Assembly: GCA_018820275.1 (NCBI GenBank)
Contig: JAHJOO010000060.1
Span: 1 to 44,355, forward strand
Direction: 5' to 3'
Source of the DNA: Alphaproteobacteria bacterium
GTDB lineage: Bacteria; Pseudomonadota; Alphaproteobacteria; Caulobacterales; Caulobacteraceae
Length of the DNA: 44,355 bases
The translations under genes were made by a program, and so were the position numbers. The stretch's first letter is position 1. Each line of letters opens with the position of its first letter. Below the pieces are notes generated by a model that saw only the letters and a program-made list of their open reading frames with translations, searched no databases and had not been told where the DNA came from. This document shows, one piece after another, positions 1 to 9,685 of this stretch.

Positions 1-1115
1 ACGAAGGTCAGATAGGGGTTGCCCATCGGATCGGGGAAGCGGGCCTCGATGCGCTTGGCCTTGGGCGAGCTGACCCACGGGATGCGGATCGAGGCGGAGC
101 GGTTGCGCGATGAATAGGCCAGTTTGACCGGGGCTTCGTAGCCGGGAACCAGACGCTTGTAGGAGTTGGTGGTCGAGTTGGAGAAGGCGTTGATGGCCTT
201 GGCGTGCTTGATGATGCCGCCGATGTACCAGAGGCAGAGGTCCGACAGGCCGGCGTATTTGTCGCCCGCGAACAGCGGTTTGCCGTCGCGCCAGATCGAC
301 TGGTGCACGTGCATGCCCGAGCCGTTGTCGCCGAAGGTCGGCTTGGCCATGAAGGTGGCCGACTTGCCGTAGGCGGCGGCGACGTTGTGGATGACGTATT
401 TGTAGAGCTGCAGCCGGTCGGCCATGGTCAGCAGGTCGCTGAATTTCAGGCCCAGTTCGTGCTGGGCGGGAGCGACCTCGTGGTGGTGCTTCTCGGGCTG
501 CATGCCCAGGTCGCGCATCACGCCCAGCATCTCGCCGCGCAGGTCCTGGGCGCTGTCGGTCGGGTTGACCGGGAAATAGCCGCCCTTGGGCCCCGGGCGG
601 TGGCCCATGTTGCCCTCGGAGTATTCGGCGCCCGTGTTGGCCGGCAGCTCGATCGAGTCATAGCTGTAGCCGGTGTCGTGCGGCTGGGTGGACCAGCGCA
701 CGTCGTCGAAAATGAAGAACTCGGCCTCGGGGCCGAAGAAGACGGTGTCGCCCACGCCGGAGGACTGGACGTAGGCCAGGGCCTTCTTGGCCATCGAGCG
801 GCTGTCGCGGTTGTAGGGCTCGCCCGTGTCGGGGTTCAGCACGTCGCAGAACAGGAACAGCGTGGTCTGCTGGTAGAAGGGGTCGATCCAGAAGCCGTTC
901 AGGTCCGGCTTCAGCAGCATGTCGCTCTCGTTGATGGCCTTCCAGCCGGCGATCGACGAGCCGTCGAACATCGTGCCTTCCTCGAGGAACTCCTCGTCGA
1001 CGAGGTCGATGTCGAAGGTGACGTGCTGCATCCGACCCTTGGTGTCGGTGAAGCGGAGATCGACGTACTGGACGTCCTTCTCCTTGATCTCCGCGAGGAT
1101 CTTCTGCGCGCTCAT
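1..1115 (-). CDS. glnA: Glutamine synthetase type I, 3' end outside the window
   Basis: Catalyses ATP-dependent amidation of glutamate with ammonia in the cytoplasm, the main ammonium-assimilation step. The reverse strand is open from ATG at 1115 to base 1, giving about 371 residues of a family usually near 470; the C-terminal part, including the adenylylation-site region, lies outside. Visible family motifs include [11 protein letters not shown] near residue 50, FFGPEAEFF, the metal-binding stretch [12 protein letters not shown], the ATP-loop segment [16 protein letters not shown] and NRSASIRIP. It lies 71 bases downstream of glnB on the same strand, with a GC-rich hairpin between them, so the pair is probably a glnBA operon with differential expression. 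A purine-rich GGGGAAG-type site on the coding strand is not evident, and the start was chosen because [15 protein letters not shown] is the usual N-terminus. Identification is near certain. Confidence 0.97.
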   Translation of the reverse strand, partial: MSAQKILAEIKEKDVQYVDLRFTDTKGRMQHVTFDIDLVDEEFLEEGTMFDGSSIAGWKAINESDMLLKPDLNGFWIDPFYQQTTLFLFCDVLNPDTGEPYNRDSRSMAKKALAYVQSSGVGDTVFFGPEAEFFIFDDVRWSTQPHDTGYSYDSIELPANTGAEYSEGNMGHRPGPKGGYFPVNPTDSAQDLRGEMLGVMRDLGMQPEKHHHEVAPAQHELGLKFSDLLTMADRLQLYKYVIHNVAAAYGKSATFMAKPTFGDNGSGMHVHQSIWRDGKPLFAGDKYAGLSDLCLWYIGGIIKHAKAINAFSNSTTNSYKRLVPGYEAPVKLAYSSRNRSASIRIPWVSSPKAKRIEARFPDPMGNPYLTF

Positions 1116-1152
1116 GGTCTCGATGTCCGTTTCTTGGGGAGGAGGAAGGGAA

Positions 1153-1174
1153 ACGGCCGCCCGGAGGCGGCCGT
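1153..1174 (-). terminator. GC-rich hairpin between glnB and glnA
   Basis: A perfect nine-base-pair stem (1153-1161 paired with 1166-1174) encloses a four-base loop. On the transcribed (minus) strand it follows the glnB stop and is followed by only TTT and a pyrimidine-rich stretch. It therefore looks like a partial terminator or mRNA-stabilising hairpin, not a full intrinsic terminator. Such a structure would let glnB and glnA be expressed at different levels from one transcript. Confidence 0.55.
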
Positions 1175-1186
1175 GGCGGGAGGTGA

Positions 1187-2499
<1,313 letters not shown>

Positions 2500-3171
2500 T
2501 CACGCGCTGAAGCCGCGCCTCGGCACCGCGGTCGCCGCCGTTGGTGTCCGGATGGAAGCGCTTCAGCAACAGGTGATACTGGGCCTTGATGGCCCCCTTG
2601 TCCGCCCCGGGTTCCAGATCGAGGTCGGCCAGGGCGGTCCGCTCCAGCTTGCCGATGCGCCGGTCCTCGGCGACCGGTCCGGTCTGCGGGTTCACCTTGC
2701 GGCCGAACAGGCCGAAGGCGTCCCGCCAGGAGCCCGCGCCCTCGGTGTTCGCCGTGCCGAACTTGGCGGCGAAGGCCGCGGCCTCGCGGCTCTTGGGACC
2801 GGCCTTCATCTCCCAGGTCGGGCGACCGCCGGTCATGGCCTCGTTCTCCTGGGCCGCGCGGATCTCGCCCTCGCTCATGCCGGCGTAGAAATTCCAGCCC
2901 TTGTTGTACTCGGCGGCGTGCCCCTGGCAGAAGTCATAGAAGTCGTTCAGCCGCTCGCGGGACCTCGGCGCGCGCGCGGTCGCGGCGCGGCGGCAGTCGG
3001 GCCACTGGCAGGGCTTTTCGCCGGGTTTCAGATGCAGGACGTCGGCGGCCGCCGCCTCCTCGTCGGGGCGGGGCGGCTTCACCCGGATGTCGGTGAAGCG
3101 GGGCCTGTATTGAAACGCGGCGGGCATGGGCCGAAGTGTAGAGCCGAATTGGTTCGCATCAAGGAAGCCCC

Positions 3172-3483
3172 ATGCCGGAAGGACCGATCGCCGCAGAAAT
3201 TCGGCGAAAACTGACCGAAGCCCTGTCGCCGACGCGGCTGGAGATCGACGACGACAGCTGGCGGCACGCCGGCCACCACCACGAGGGCGGCATGGACGCA
3301 AAGCCCGGCGGCGAGAGCCACTTCAACCTGACGGTGGCGTCGGTGGCTTTCGAGGGCCAGGGTCGCCTGGCCCGGCAACGCACGGTCAACGCCCTGCTGG
3401 CGGCCGAACTGGCGGGCCCGGTCCACGCCCTGTCGATCCGGGCGCTGACGCCCGCCGAAGCCGAGGCCCAACCCCTGCGATAG
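3172..3483 (+). CDS. bolA: BolA family protein
   Basis: Small cytoplasmic BolA-type protein (103 residues). Members bind monothiol glutaredoxins, often through a shared [2Fe-2S] cluster, and influence iron homeostasis and morphology. Visible features are the N-terminal helix IAAEIRRKLTEAL, the segment ESHFNLTVASVAFEGQGRLARQRTVNALL and the conserved HALSIRALTPAEA. The histidine-rich stretch RHAGHHHEGG before the core includes candidate cluster ligands. It is transcribed divergently from the J-domain gene. Family assignment is strong; the precise paralogue (BolA versus IbaG-like) cannot be settled by eye. Confidence 0.88.
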   Translation: MPEGPIAAEIRRKLTEALSPTRLEIDDDSWRHAGHHHEGGMDAKPGGESHFNLTVASVAFEGQGRLARQRTVNALLAAELAGPVHALSIRALTPAEAEAQPLR

Positions 3484-3553
3484 CGGCGTTCATCTCGTCT
3501 TAGAACCTCCCCTCATAGCCTGAGGACGGTGAGGCAGGGCAGGGGGCGCCGTT

Positions 3554-5362
3554 TTGGTCGAATCGGACGCACACGGCGAAACTCAGGCGCCCGGCGAGGC
3601 CGCCGCGGCGCTGCGGGCGATCCTGCAGACGCAGTATCTGCGCTACCTGATCATCGGCGCCTGGGCGCTGGGGCTGTTTTCCATCCTCGATCCGCTCGTC
3701 GCCGGGATCTGGTTCGTCGGGACCATCTCCGCCGGGGCCGTGCGTGGCGAATTCGAGCGCCGCATCAGCGGCCGCGTGGGCGCGGGCTGGGGCATGATCT
3801 TCCCCGCGGTGGCGACGGCGACGACCGCCGTCTGGGCCATCGCGCCGCTTCTCGCCTGGTTCTCCGGCGCGATGTTCGGCCAGTCCATGGCCATGATGCT
3901 GCTGGTGTCCGGCTACGTCCTGGTCTTCTCCCAGCTGCGCGCCTCGCCGCGACAGGCGATGGTGATCTCCTCGCCCTACGGCATCGTGGCGCTGATCATC
4001 GCCGGGTCCCTGTGGGGCACGGAGGGGTTCATCCCCTTCCTCGCGGCCCTGCCGTTCGCGGCCGCCGGCCTGTTCGTGCTGGTCACCATGACCATGCTGC
4101 GCGAGGAGCGAATCCGGGCCTTCCAGGCGCACCAGGCCCATCTGATCGAGGAGCTGGAAGCCGCCCGCGACAAGGCCAACGCCGCCAACGACGCCAAGTC
4201 CAACTTCCTCGGCGTGATCTCGCACGAGCTGAGGACCCCCATGAACGGGGTGCTGGGCGCCGCCCAACTGCTGAACGCCACCCGCCTGGAACCGACGCAG
4301 CGCGAATATCTCTCGATCATCCGCACCTCGGGCGACAATCTGCTCAGCCTGCTGAACGACATCCTCGACATGACCAAGATCGAGGCGGGCAAGATGACGT
4401 TCGACGTGGTCGACGTCGCGCTGCAGGACCTGCACCGCCGCGTGGTCGGGCCCTTCCAGGCCCAGGCCGAGGCCAAGGGGCTGGACTTCGAGGCCCGGTT
4501 CGAGGGCGAGACGCCGGCCGTCGTGCGCGGCGATCCGCTGCGCGTCTGCCAGGTGATCCACAACCTGCTGTCCAACGCGGTGAAATTCACCGACACCGGC
4601 AAGGTCAGCTACGTCGTGCGCTCGACGCGCGTCGGCGATGCGCGCGTGAAGTTCGAGTTCCAGGTCCGCGACAGCGGGGCCGGGATCGCCGAGGAAGACG
4701 TGCAGCGCCTGTTCCAGCCCTTCACCCAGGTCGACGCCTCGTCCACGCGCCGGTTCGGCGGCACCGGGCTGGGGCTGACCATCTCGCGACGCCTGGCCAA
4801 CATCATGGACGGCGACATCACGCTGGAGTCGGTCCTTGGTGAGGGCTCGACCTTCACCTTCACCGTCGAGGCCGACGTGGTCGAGTGGGACGCCGCCGCG
4901 CCGGCCCAGGAGATCGAGACGGACGTCGAGGCGGGCGGCAGCCTGAACGTGCTGGTGGTCGAGGACCATCCCGTCAACCGCATGATTCTCGAGGCCTGGA
5001 TGAGTTCGGCCGGGCACGCCTCGGCCAGCGCCGAAAACGGCCAGATCGCCGTCGAGGCCGCCGCCGAGCAGCCCTTCGACCTGATCATCATGGACGTGAA
5101 CATGCCCGTGATGGATGGCCTCAGCGCCACGCGGGCCATCCGCGCCGGCGGCGGTGCCAACGCCGACACCCCGATCGTGGTGCTGTCGGCCTCGGCCCGG
5201 GTCGAGGACCACGAGGCGGGGATCGAGGCGGGGGCCGACGCCTATCTGAACAAGCCCATTGATTTCGCCGCCCTCGCCCGCGTGATGGGCGCGGTCGGTC
5301 AGGGGCGTTCGGGGGTGCGCGCCATGGACGAGGCGGTCCGGCCCGCCCTGGCGGCCGCCTGA
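3554..5362 (+). CDS. Membrane-bound hybrid histidine kinase with receiver domain
   Basis: A 602-residue sensor kinase. Residues 30-185 hold about six hydrophobic segments and form a membrane sensor without an obvious periplasmic domain. A short coiled region leads to the dimerisation/phosphoacceptor domain with H224 in ISHELRTP, then the catalytic ATPase domain: N box near 337-344, G1 DSGAGIA at 373-379 and G2 GGTGLGL at 402-408. A C-terminal receiver (about 465-585) has D514 in IIMDVNMPVMDG and K567. The start is TTG at 3554, preceded by a GGCAGGGGG purine run. No cognate response regulator or phosphotransfer gene is adjacent, so the signal may pass to a distant HPt protein. The sensed stimulus is unknown. 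Confidence 0.9.
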   Translation: MVESDAHGETQAPGEAAAALRAILQTQYLRYLIIGAWALGLFSILDPLVAGIWFVGTISAGAVRGEFERRISGRVGAGWGMIFPAVATATTAVWAIAPLLAWFSGAMFGQSMAMMLLVSGYVLVFSQLRASPRQAMVISSPYGIVALIIAGSLWGTEGFIPFLAALPFAAAGLFVLVTMTMLREERIRAFQAHQAHLIEELEAARDKANAANDAKSNFLGVISHELRTPMNGVLGAAQLLNATRLEPTQREYLSIIRTSGDNLLSLLNDILDMTKIEAGKMTFDVVDVALQDLHRRVVGPFQAQAEAKGLDFEARFEGETPAVVRGDPLRVCQVIHNLLSNAVKFTDTGKVSYVVRSTRVGDARVKFEFQVRDSGAGIAEEDVQRLFQPFTQVDASSTRRFGGTGLGLTISRRLANIMDGDITLESVLGEGSTFTFTVEADVVEWDAAAPAQEIETDVEAGGSLNVLVVEDHPVNRMILEAWMSSAGHASASAENGQIAVEAAAEQPFDLIIMDVNMPVMDGLSATRAIRAGGGANADTPIVVLSASARVEDHEAGIEAGADAYLNKPIDFAALARVMGAVGQGRSGVRAMDEAVRPALAAA

Positions 5363-5403
5363 CCGGAGTCGCGCCCGGCCCTCGTCGTTCCTAGATCGAC
5401 GGG

Positions 5404-7053
5404 ATGCGGGCCTTCGCCGAGCTTCTGGATCGCCTCTCCCTGACGGCCTCGCGCAATGCGAAGCTGACCCTGTTGCGCGACTATCTGCGGGTCACGCCCG
5501 ACCCCGACCGCGGCTGGGCCCTGGCCGCGCTGACGGGCGACCTCAGTTTCGACGCCGCCAAGCCGGCGATGATCCGGGCCGCCGTGGAGCGGCGCGTCGA
5601 TCCGCTGCTGTTCCGCTGGTCGCACGACTACGTCGGCGACCTCGCCGAGACCGTGGCCCTGATCTGGCCGGCGGACCCGACGCGGCGGGCCAACCGGGAG
5701 CCGCAACTGGCGGAGATCGTGGAGACGCTGAAGACCGCGGGCCGGGCGGACGTCCCGGGGCTCATCGAACGCTGGATGGACGATCTGGCGCCCAAGGGGC
5801 GCTGGGCGCTGCTGAAACTGATGACCGGCGCGCTGCGCGTGGGGATGTCTGGCCGCCTGGCCAAGACCGCCGCGGCGCGGGTGGCCCCCGACGGCGATCC
5901 GCGCGGCGTCGACGCGTCCGACGTCGAGGAACTGTGGCAGGGGCTCGAGGCCCCCTATGCGGACCTCTTCGCCTGGCTGGAGGGGCGGGCGGAGCGGCCC
6001 GCGGCCGACGCGCCCGGCAGGTTCCGGCCGGTCATGCTGTCGGTGGCGCTCGACGAGGCCGTGGATCTGGCCCGCGTCTCGCCTGAGCACTGGATCGCCG
6101 AGTGGAAATGGGACGGTATCCGGGTTCAGGCCGTGCGGGAGGCGGACGTGGCGCGGCTGTGGTCCCGGACCGGCGACGAGATTTCGCGGGCGTTCCCGGA
6201 TCTGATGGCGGCCCTGGACTTCGACGCCGCGGTGGACGGCGAGCTGGTCGTGCTGCGCAACGGCGCGGTCGCCCCGTTCGGCGACCTGCAGCAGCGGCTG
6301 AACCGCAAGACGGTCGACCCGAAGCTGGTGGCCAGCCACCCGGCGGCGCTGATCGCCTACGATCTGCTGGCCGAGGCGGGGGAGGACCTGCGTCCGCTGC
6401 CTCTGGTGGCGCGCCGGGAGAGGCTGGCGCGGCTGGTCGAACGCGTCGGGTCGGAGCGGATGATCCTGTCGCCGGACGTGCCGTTCGCCGACGTCGCGCA
6501 GCTTGCGGCGCTGCGAGGGGATCCGCCGGTGGGAGCCGCGGCCGAGGGGCTGATGCTGAAGCGGCGGGACTCCGCCTATGTGGCCGGCCGGCCCAAAGGC
6601 CCCTGGTTCAAATGGAAGCGGGACCCCCACGTCGTCGACGCGGTGCTGATGTACGCCCAGCGCGGTCACGGCAAGCGGTCCAGCTTCTATTCCGACTTCA
6701 CCTTCGGGGTCTGGACGGAGGAGGGGACGCTGACGCCCGTCGGCAAGGCCTATTTCGGCTTCACCGACGAGGAGTTGAAGCAGCTCGACAAGTTCGTGCG
6801 CGATCACACGCTGGAGCGGTTCGGCCCGGTCCGGTCGGTGAAGGCGACGCGGGAGTTCGGCCTGGTACTGGAGATCGCCTTCGAGGGTCTGCAGCGGTCG
6901 ACGCGCCACAAGTCGGGCGTGGCGATGCGGTTTCCCCGGGTGAGCCGGATCCGCTGGGACAAGCCGGTCGCCGAGGCGGACACGCTGGGCGCCGTGCTGG
7001 CGCTGCTGGAGGCGCTGGAGCGCGACGGGGGCCGACTGGCGACCTCGCGCTGA
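5404..7053 (+). CDS. ATP-dependent DNA ligase (LigB type)
   Basis: Seals DNA nicks through a lysine-AMP intermediate. The 549-residue protein starts with the all-alpha N-terminal domain (MRAFAELLDRL...NAKLTLLRDYL), typical of the bacterial cohort related to archaeal and eukaryotic ligase I. The nucleotidyltransferase motif I is EWKWDGIR with K235. Downstream motifs are seen as VDGELVV, GLMLKRRDSAYVAGRP and WFKWKRDP, followed by an OB-fold domain ending in FPRVSRIRWDKP. In many alphaproteobacteria this ligase sits with an exonuclease, a DEXH helicase and a phosphoesterase; none of those flanks it here. CCTAGATC ends nine bases before the ATG and resembles a Caulobacter -10 element, so the message may be nearly leaderless. 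Likely an accessory repair ligase beside the NAD-dependent LigA. Confidence 0.92.
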   Translation: MRAFAELLDRLSLTASRNAKLTLLRDYLRVTPDPDRGWALAALTGDLSFDAAKPAMIRAAVERRVDPLLFRWSHDYVGDLAETVALIWPADPTRRANREPQLAEIVETLKTAGRADVPGLIERWMDDLAPKGRWALLKLMTGALRVGMSGRLAKTAAARVAPDGDPRGVDASDVEELWQGLEAPYADLFAWLEGRAERPAADAPGRFRPVMLSVALDEAVDLARVSPEHWIAEWKWDGIRVQAVREADVARLWSRTGDEISRAFPDLMAALDFDAAVDGELVVLRNGAVAPFGDLQQRLNRKTVDPKLVASHPAALIAYDLLAEAGEDLRPLPLVARRERLARLVERVGSERMILSPDVPFADVAQLAALRGDPPVGAAAEGLMLKRRDSAYVAGRPKGPWFKWKRDPHVVDAVLMYAQRGHGKRSSFYSDFTFGVWTEEGTLTPVGKAYFGFTDEELKQLDKFVRDHTLERFGPVRSVKATREFGLVLEIAFEGLQRSTRHKSGVAMRFPRVSRIRWDKPVAEADTLGAVLALLEALERDGGRLATSR

Positions 7054-7084
7054 AACCCGACGCCGTTCCCGGCATTCCATTGCC

Positions 7085-7603
7085 ATGGACATCTCTCCCT
7101 CCCATCGGCGGCTGGCGATCGCCACGGGCGTCGGCGTGATCGCCCTCGGCCTGGCGGCGGGCGTCGCCGCCATGCGTCCCGCCCCGGCGGACCGGCAGAC
7201 GGGCCAGGCCCTCCAGATTGCCCTGTTCACCCCGCCGCCGCCTGTCATCGAGGCGGGCACCCGGATGGAGGTCGGGGACCTGACCGACGGCTATGAACAC
7301 CGGCCCGCGCCGGAGCCGGATCCGGTGGCGTGGGCGGAGTTCGAGGAGGGGGTGTGGGACGTCGAGGTCCAGGATCCGCCCGCGCCGGTCGCCGCCGTCC
7401 CGCCGCCCGAACCGATCCCGGTCAACGCCCCGTCCCGGGACGGCGCGCGCGGCGATTCGATGGGCTTCGGGTTCGACTCCCGGGCTGAGGCGGAGACGCG
7501 GGTGATGCGCCCGGCCCCGCCGGAGCGCCGGCCGCTCCCCGAGGGCGCCGAGGCGCCGCCGCGCAGGGTGACGTCCGGCGAGCGCCAGGCCTTATTCTAC
7601 TGA
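7085..7603 (+). CDS. Hypothetical membrane-anchored proline-rich protein
   Basis: I do not recognise this 172-residue protein. It has one hydrophobic segment at about residues 10-30 (ATGVGVIALGLAAGVAA), probably an uncleaved anchor. A Pro/Glu-rich low-complexity region follows (PPPPVIE, PAPEPDPV, PPAPVAAVPPPEP), and the C-terminus ends in ERQALFY. The start at 7085 is the first ATG after the ligase, 31 bases downstream. The composition suggests a periplasm-spanning or cytoplasmic linker region. It may share a transcript with the ligase or precede mscS, but no function can be proposed. Confidence 0.7.
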   Translation: MDISPSHRRLAIATGVGVIALGLAAGVAAMRPAPADRQTGQALQIALFTPPPPVIEAGTRMEVGDLTDGYEHRPAPEPDPVAWAEFEEGVWDVEVQDPPAPVAAVPPPEPIPVNAPSRDGARGDSMGFGFDSRAEAETRVMRPAPPERRPLPEGAEAPPRRVTSGERQALFY

Positions 7604-7646
7604 CCCCGGGGTTCCATTGCGGGATCGAGACGCTAGACCCTAGGCC

Positions 7647-8636
7647 ATGGCCTCCCTCTCCCAGATCGTGACCGGCGCCGTGGCCGCCGGCGAACGCGTG
7701 ACCGCCGTGGACGCGGCCCTGATCGCCAAACTGACCGACATGGCAGGTGACCTGGCGGTCAACCTCCTGATCGCGGCGCTGATCCTCGCCGTCACCATCA
7801 TCGCCGCGAAATGGGCCGGGCGGGTCGTGCGGCGCGCGGCGGGCCGGATCGGCGGGCTGCGCCACGACCCGACCGTCGTCAGCTTCATCGCCCAGGTGGT
7901 GCGGGTCGGGGTCTATGTGATCGGCTTCATCGCCGTGCTGCAGCGACTGGGCGTCCAGACGACCTCGATCATCGCCGTTCTGGGCGCCGCGTCGCTGGCC
8001 GTGGGTCTGGCGCTGCAGGGCACGCTGGCCAATGTCGCCGCAGGCGTGGTGCTGCTGATCCTGCGGCCCTATCGCGTCGGCGACGTCATCGAGGTGGGCG
8101 GGGCGGCCGGCTCGGTGCAGCGTCTGGACCTGTTCGTCACCCAGATTTCCAACGCCAACAACCACAAGATCGTGGTGCCCAACGGCAAGGTCCTGGGCGA
8201 CGTCATCGTCAACTTCTCCGGCCAGGGCACGCGGCGGGTCGAGATCCATTTCACCGTCGGCTATGCGACGAACCTGAAGCAGGCCCGGCACGTGATCGCC
8301 ACGACGGCCGCCGCCCACGAGAAGGTGCTGGCCGATCCGGTCCCCTGGGCCGGCGTGACCGGGCTGCTGGACAGCGCGGTGCAGATCTCCCTCCACGCCT
8401 GGGTCAAGTCCGAGGACTGGTGGCAGACCCAGGCCGATCTGCATGAGACGGTGAAGGTCGCCATCGACGCCGCCGGCATCGAGATTCCATTCCCGCACCA
8501 GGTCGAGATGGGCTTCGTCCCGACCCCGCCGGGACCCGATCCGACCGAACCCTTCCCCCAGCCGCCCGAGCCGGCGCCGCCGCCGAAGCCGCGGGCGGGG
8601 CGGACGCCGAAACTGCCCCGACTGCGGAAGGCATGA
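7647..8636 (+). CDS. Small-conductance mechanosensitive channel, MscS family
   Basis: An inner-membrane channel that opens under membrane tension to release solutes on hypo-osmotic shock. The 329-residue protein has three predicted membrane segments; TM3 carries the pore-lining Ala/Gly pattern AVLGAASLAVGLALQGTLANVAAGVVLLILRP (seen in two parts around residues 110-140). The beta domain follows with the conserved phrase VVPNGKVLGDVIVNFS. The C-terminal tail is unusually proline-rich (PPGPDPTEPFPQPPEPAPPPKP) and basic at the very end. GCTAGACC lies eight bases before the ATG and may be a -10 element of a near-leaderless message. The stop overlaps the threonine aldolase start (ATGA), so the two genes are translationally coupled. 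Confidence 0.9.
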   Translation: MASLSQIVTGAVAAGERVTAVDAALIAKLTDMAGDLAVNLLIAALILAVTIIAAKWAGRVVRRAAGRIGGLRHDPTVVSFIAQVVRVGVYVIGFIAVLQRLGVQTTSIIAVLGAASLAVGLALQGTLANVAAGVVLLILRPYRVGDVIEVGGAAGSVQRLDLFVTQISNANNHKIVVPNGKVLGDVIVNFSGQGTRRVEIHFTVGYATNLKQARHVIATTAAAHEKVLADPVPWAGVTGLLDSAVQISLHAWVKSEDWWQTQADLHETVKVAIDAAGIEIPFPHQVEMGFVPTPPGPDPTEPFPQPPEPAPPPKPRAGRTPKLPRLRKA

Positions 8637-9655
8637 ACATGAGGTTCGATTTCGCCTCCGACAACGTGGCCGGCATGGCACCCGAGGCGCTGGAGGCGCT
8701 GGCGCGGCACAACGACGGCTTCGCCCGCGCCTATGGCGGGGACGACTCCGCGCGGCTGGCGGCCGAGCAGATCCGGGCGAGGCTGGACGCGGACGTGGAG
8801 GTCCGGTTCGTGTTCAGCGGCACGGCGGCCAACGCCATCGCCCTGTCGATGCTGGCCTTTCCGTTCGAGTCGGTGCTGGCGCACCACGCCGCCCACGTCT
8901 GCACGGACGAGACCGGCGCCCCCGGCTTCTTCGGTCAGGGCGTCGGCCTGATCGGCCTGCCCGGGCCCTCGGGCCGGATCGACCCGGTGGCGCTGGAGGC
9001 CGCCCTGTCCGAGCCGGACATGGGCCACCGGCAGCCGGCGGCCGCCCTGTCGCTGACGCAGGCGACGGAGTACGGCGCGGTCTATTCCGAAGAGGAGCTG
9101 TCCGAACTGGTCACCCCGGCCAAGGCGAAGGGACTGGGCGTGCATCTGGACGGCGCGCGGCTGGCCAATGCGGCCGCGGCGGGGTTCGACCTGACCTCGA
9201 TCGGCCGGATGGGCGTCGACGTGCTGGTCATGGGCGGGGCCAAGGCCGGCGGTCTTTGCACCGAGGCGCTGGTGATGTTCGACCGGTCGCTGGCGCGCCG
9301 GATCGACAACCGGCTGAAGCAGGCCGGACAGATGGCGTCCAAGGGGCGGTTCCTGAGCGCGCCCTTCCTGGGCCTGCTGGAGACGGGTGCGTGGGAGCGC
9401 CATGCCGCCCACGCCAACGCCATGGCGGCGCGGCTGGCCTATGGCGTGGAGGCCGGCACGCCGTGGGTCCTGGCCCATCCGGTCGACGCCAATGCGGTCT
9501 TCATCCGCATGCCGGCCGAGGCCCATGGGCGGCTGAACGCGGCGGGCTGGGCCTGTCACCGGTTCGACGACGGCAGCGTGCGGCTGGTCTGTTCCTGGGC
9601 CACCACGGCCGAAGCGGTGGATGAGATCGTCGCGGCCATGAAGCGGCTGGCGTAA
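8633..9655 (+). CDS. ltaE: Low-specificity threonine aldolase / beta-eliminating lyase family
   Basis: A PLP-dependent fold-type I enzyme expected to cleave L-threonine or allo-threonine to glycine and acetaldehyde. It has 340 residues, the family length. Conserved segments are FASDNVAGM at the N-terminus, FVFSGTAANAIAL (cofactor phosphate site), the HHAAHV region, HLDGARLANA (Asp/Arg contacting PLP) and VLVMGGAKAGGL, whose Lys is the Schiff-base residue in the place of the usual GGTKNG-like motif. The ATG overlaps the mscS stop by four bases. Substrate specificity is inferred from the family. Confidence 0.88.
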   Translation: MNMRFDFASDNVAGMAPEALEALARHNDGFARAYGGDDSARLAAEQIRARLDADVEVRFVFSGTAANAIALSMLAFPFESVLAHHAAHVCTDETGAPGFFGQGVGLIGLPGPSGRIDPVALEAALSEPDMGHRQPAAALSLTQATEYGAVYSEEELSELVTPAKAKGLGVHLDGARLANAAAAGFDLTSIGRMGVDVLVMGGAKAGGLCTEALVMFDRSLARRIDNRLKQAGQMASKGRFLSAPFLGLLETGAWERHAAHANAMAARLAYGVEAGTPWVLAHPVDANAVFIRMPAEAHGRLNAAGWACHRFDDGSVRLVCSWATTAEAVDEIVAAMKRLA

Positions 9656-9668
9656 TCGCTTTGCGCCC

Positions 9669-9683
9669 GGCCCGACGCGGGCC
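9669..9683 (+). terminator. GC hairpin between ltaE and the ABC transporter gene
   Basis: GGCCCG and CGGGCC form a perfect six-pair stem around the triloop ACG. The hairpin lies 14 bases after the ltaE stop and two bases before the first candidate ATG of the next gene. There is no T-run, so termination would be partial at most. Its closeness to ATG 9686 leaves no room for a ribosome-binding site there. Confidence 0.35.
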
Positions 9684-9685
9684 AT

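Noticed and set aside
3500..5212. 570-codon leftward frame opposite the hybrid kinase
   Set aside because: The opposite strand encodes an intact histidine kinase with all motifs; the frame reads as His/Asp/Gly/Arg-rich filler.
5299..7260. 653-codon leftward frame opposite the DNA ligase
   Set aside because: Antisense shadow of a complete ligase; no motifs.
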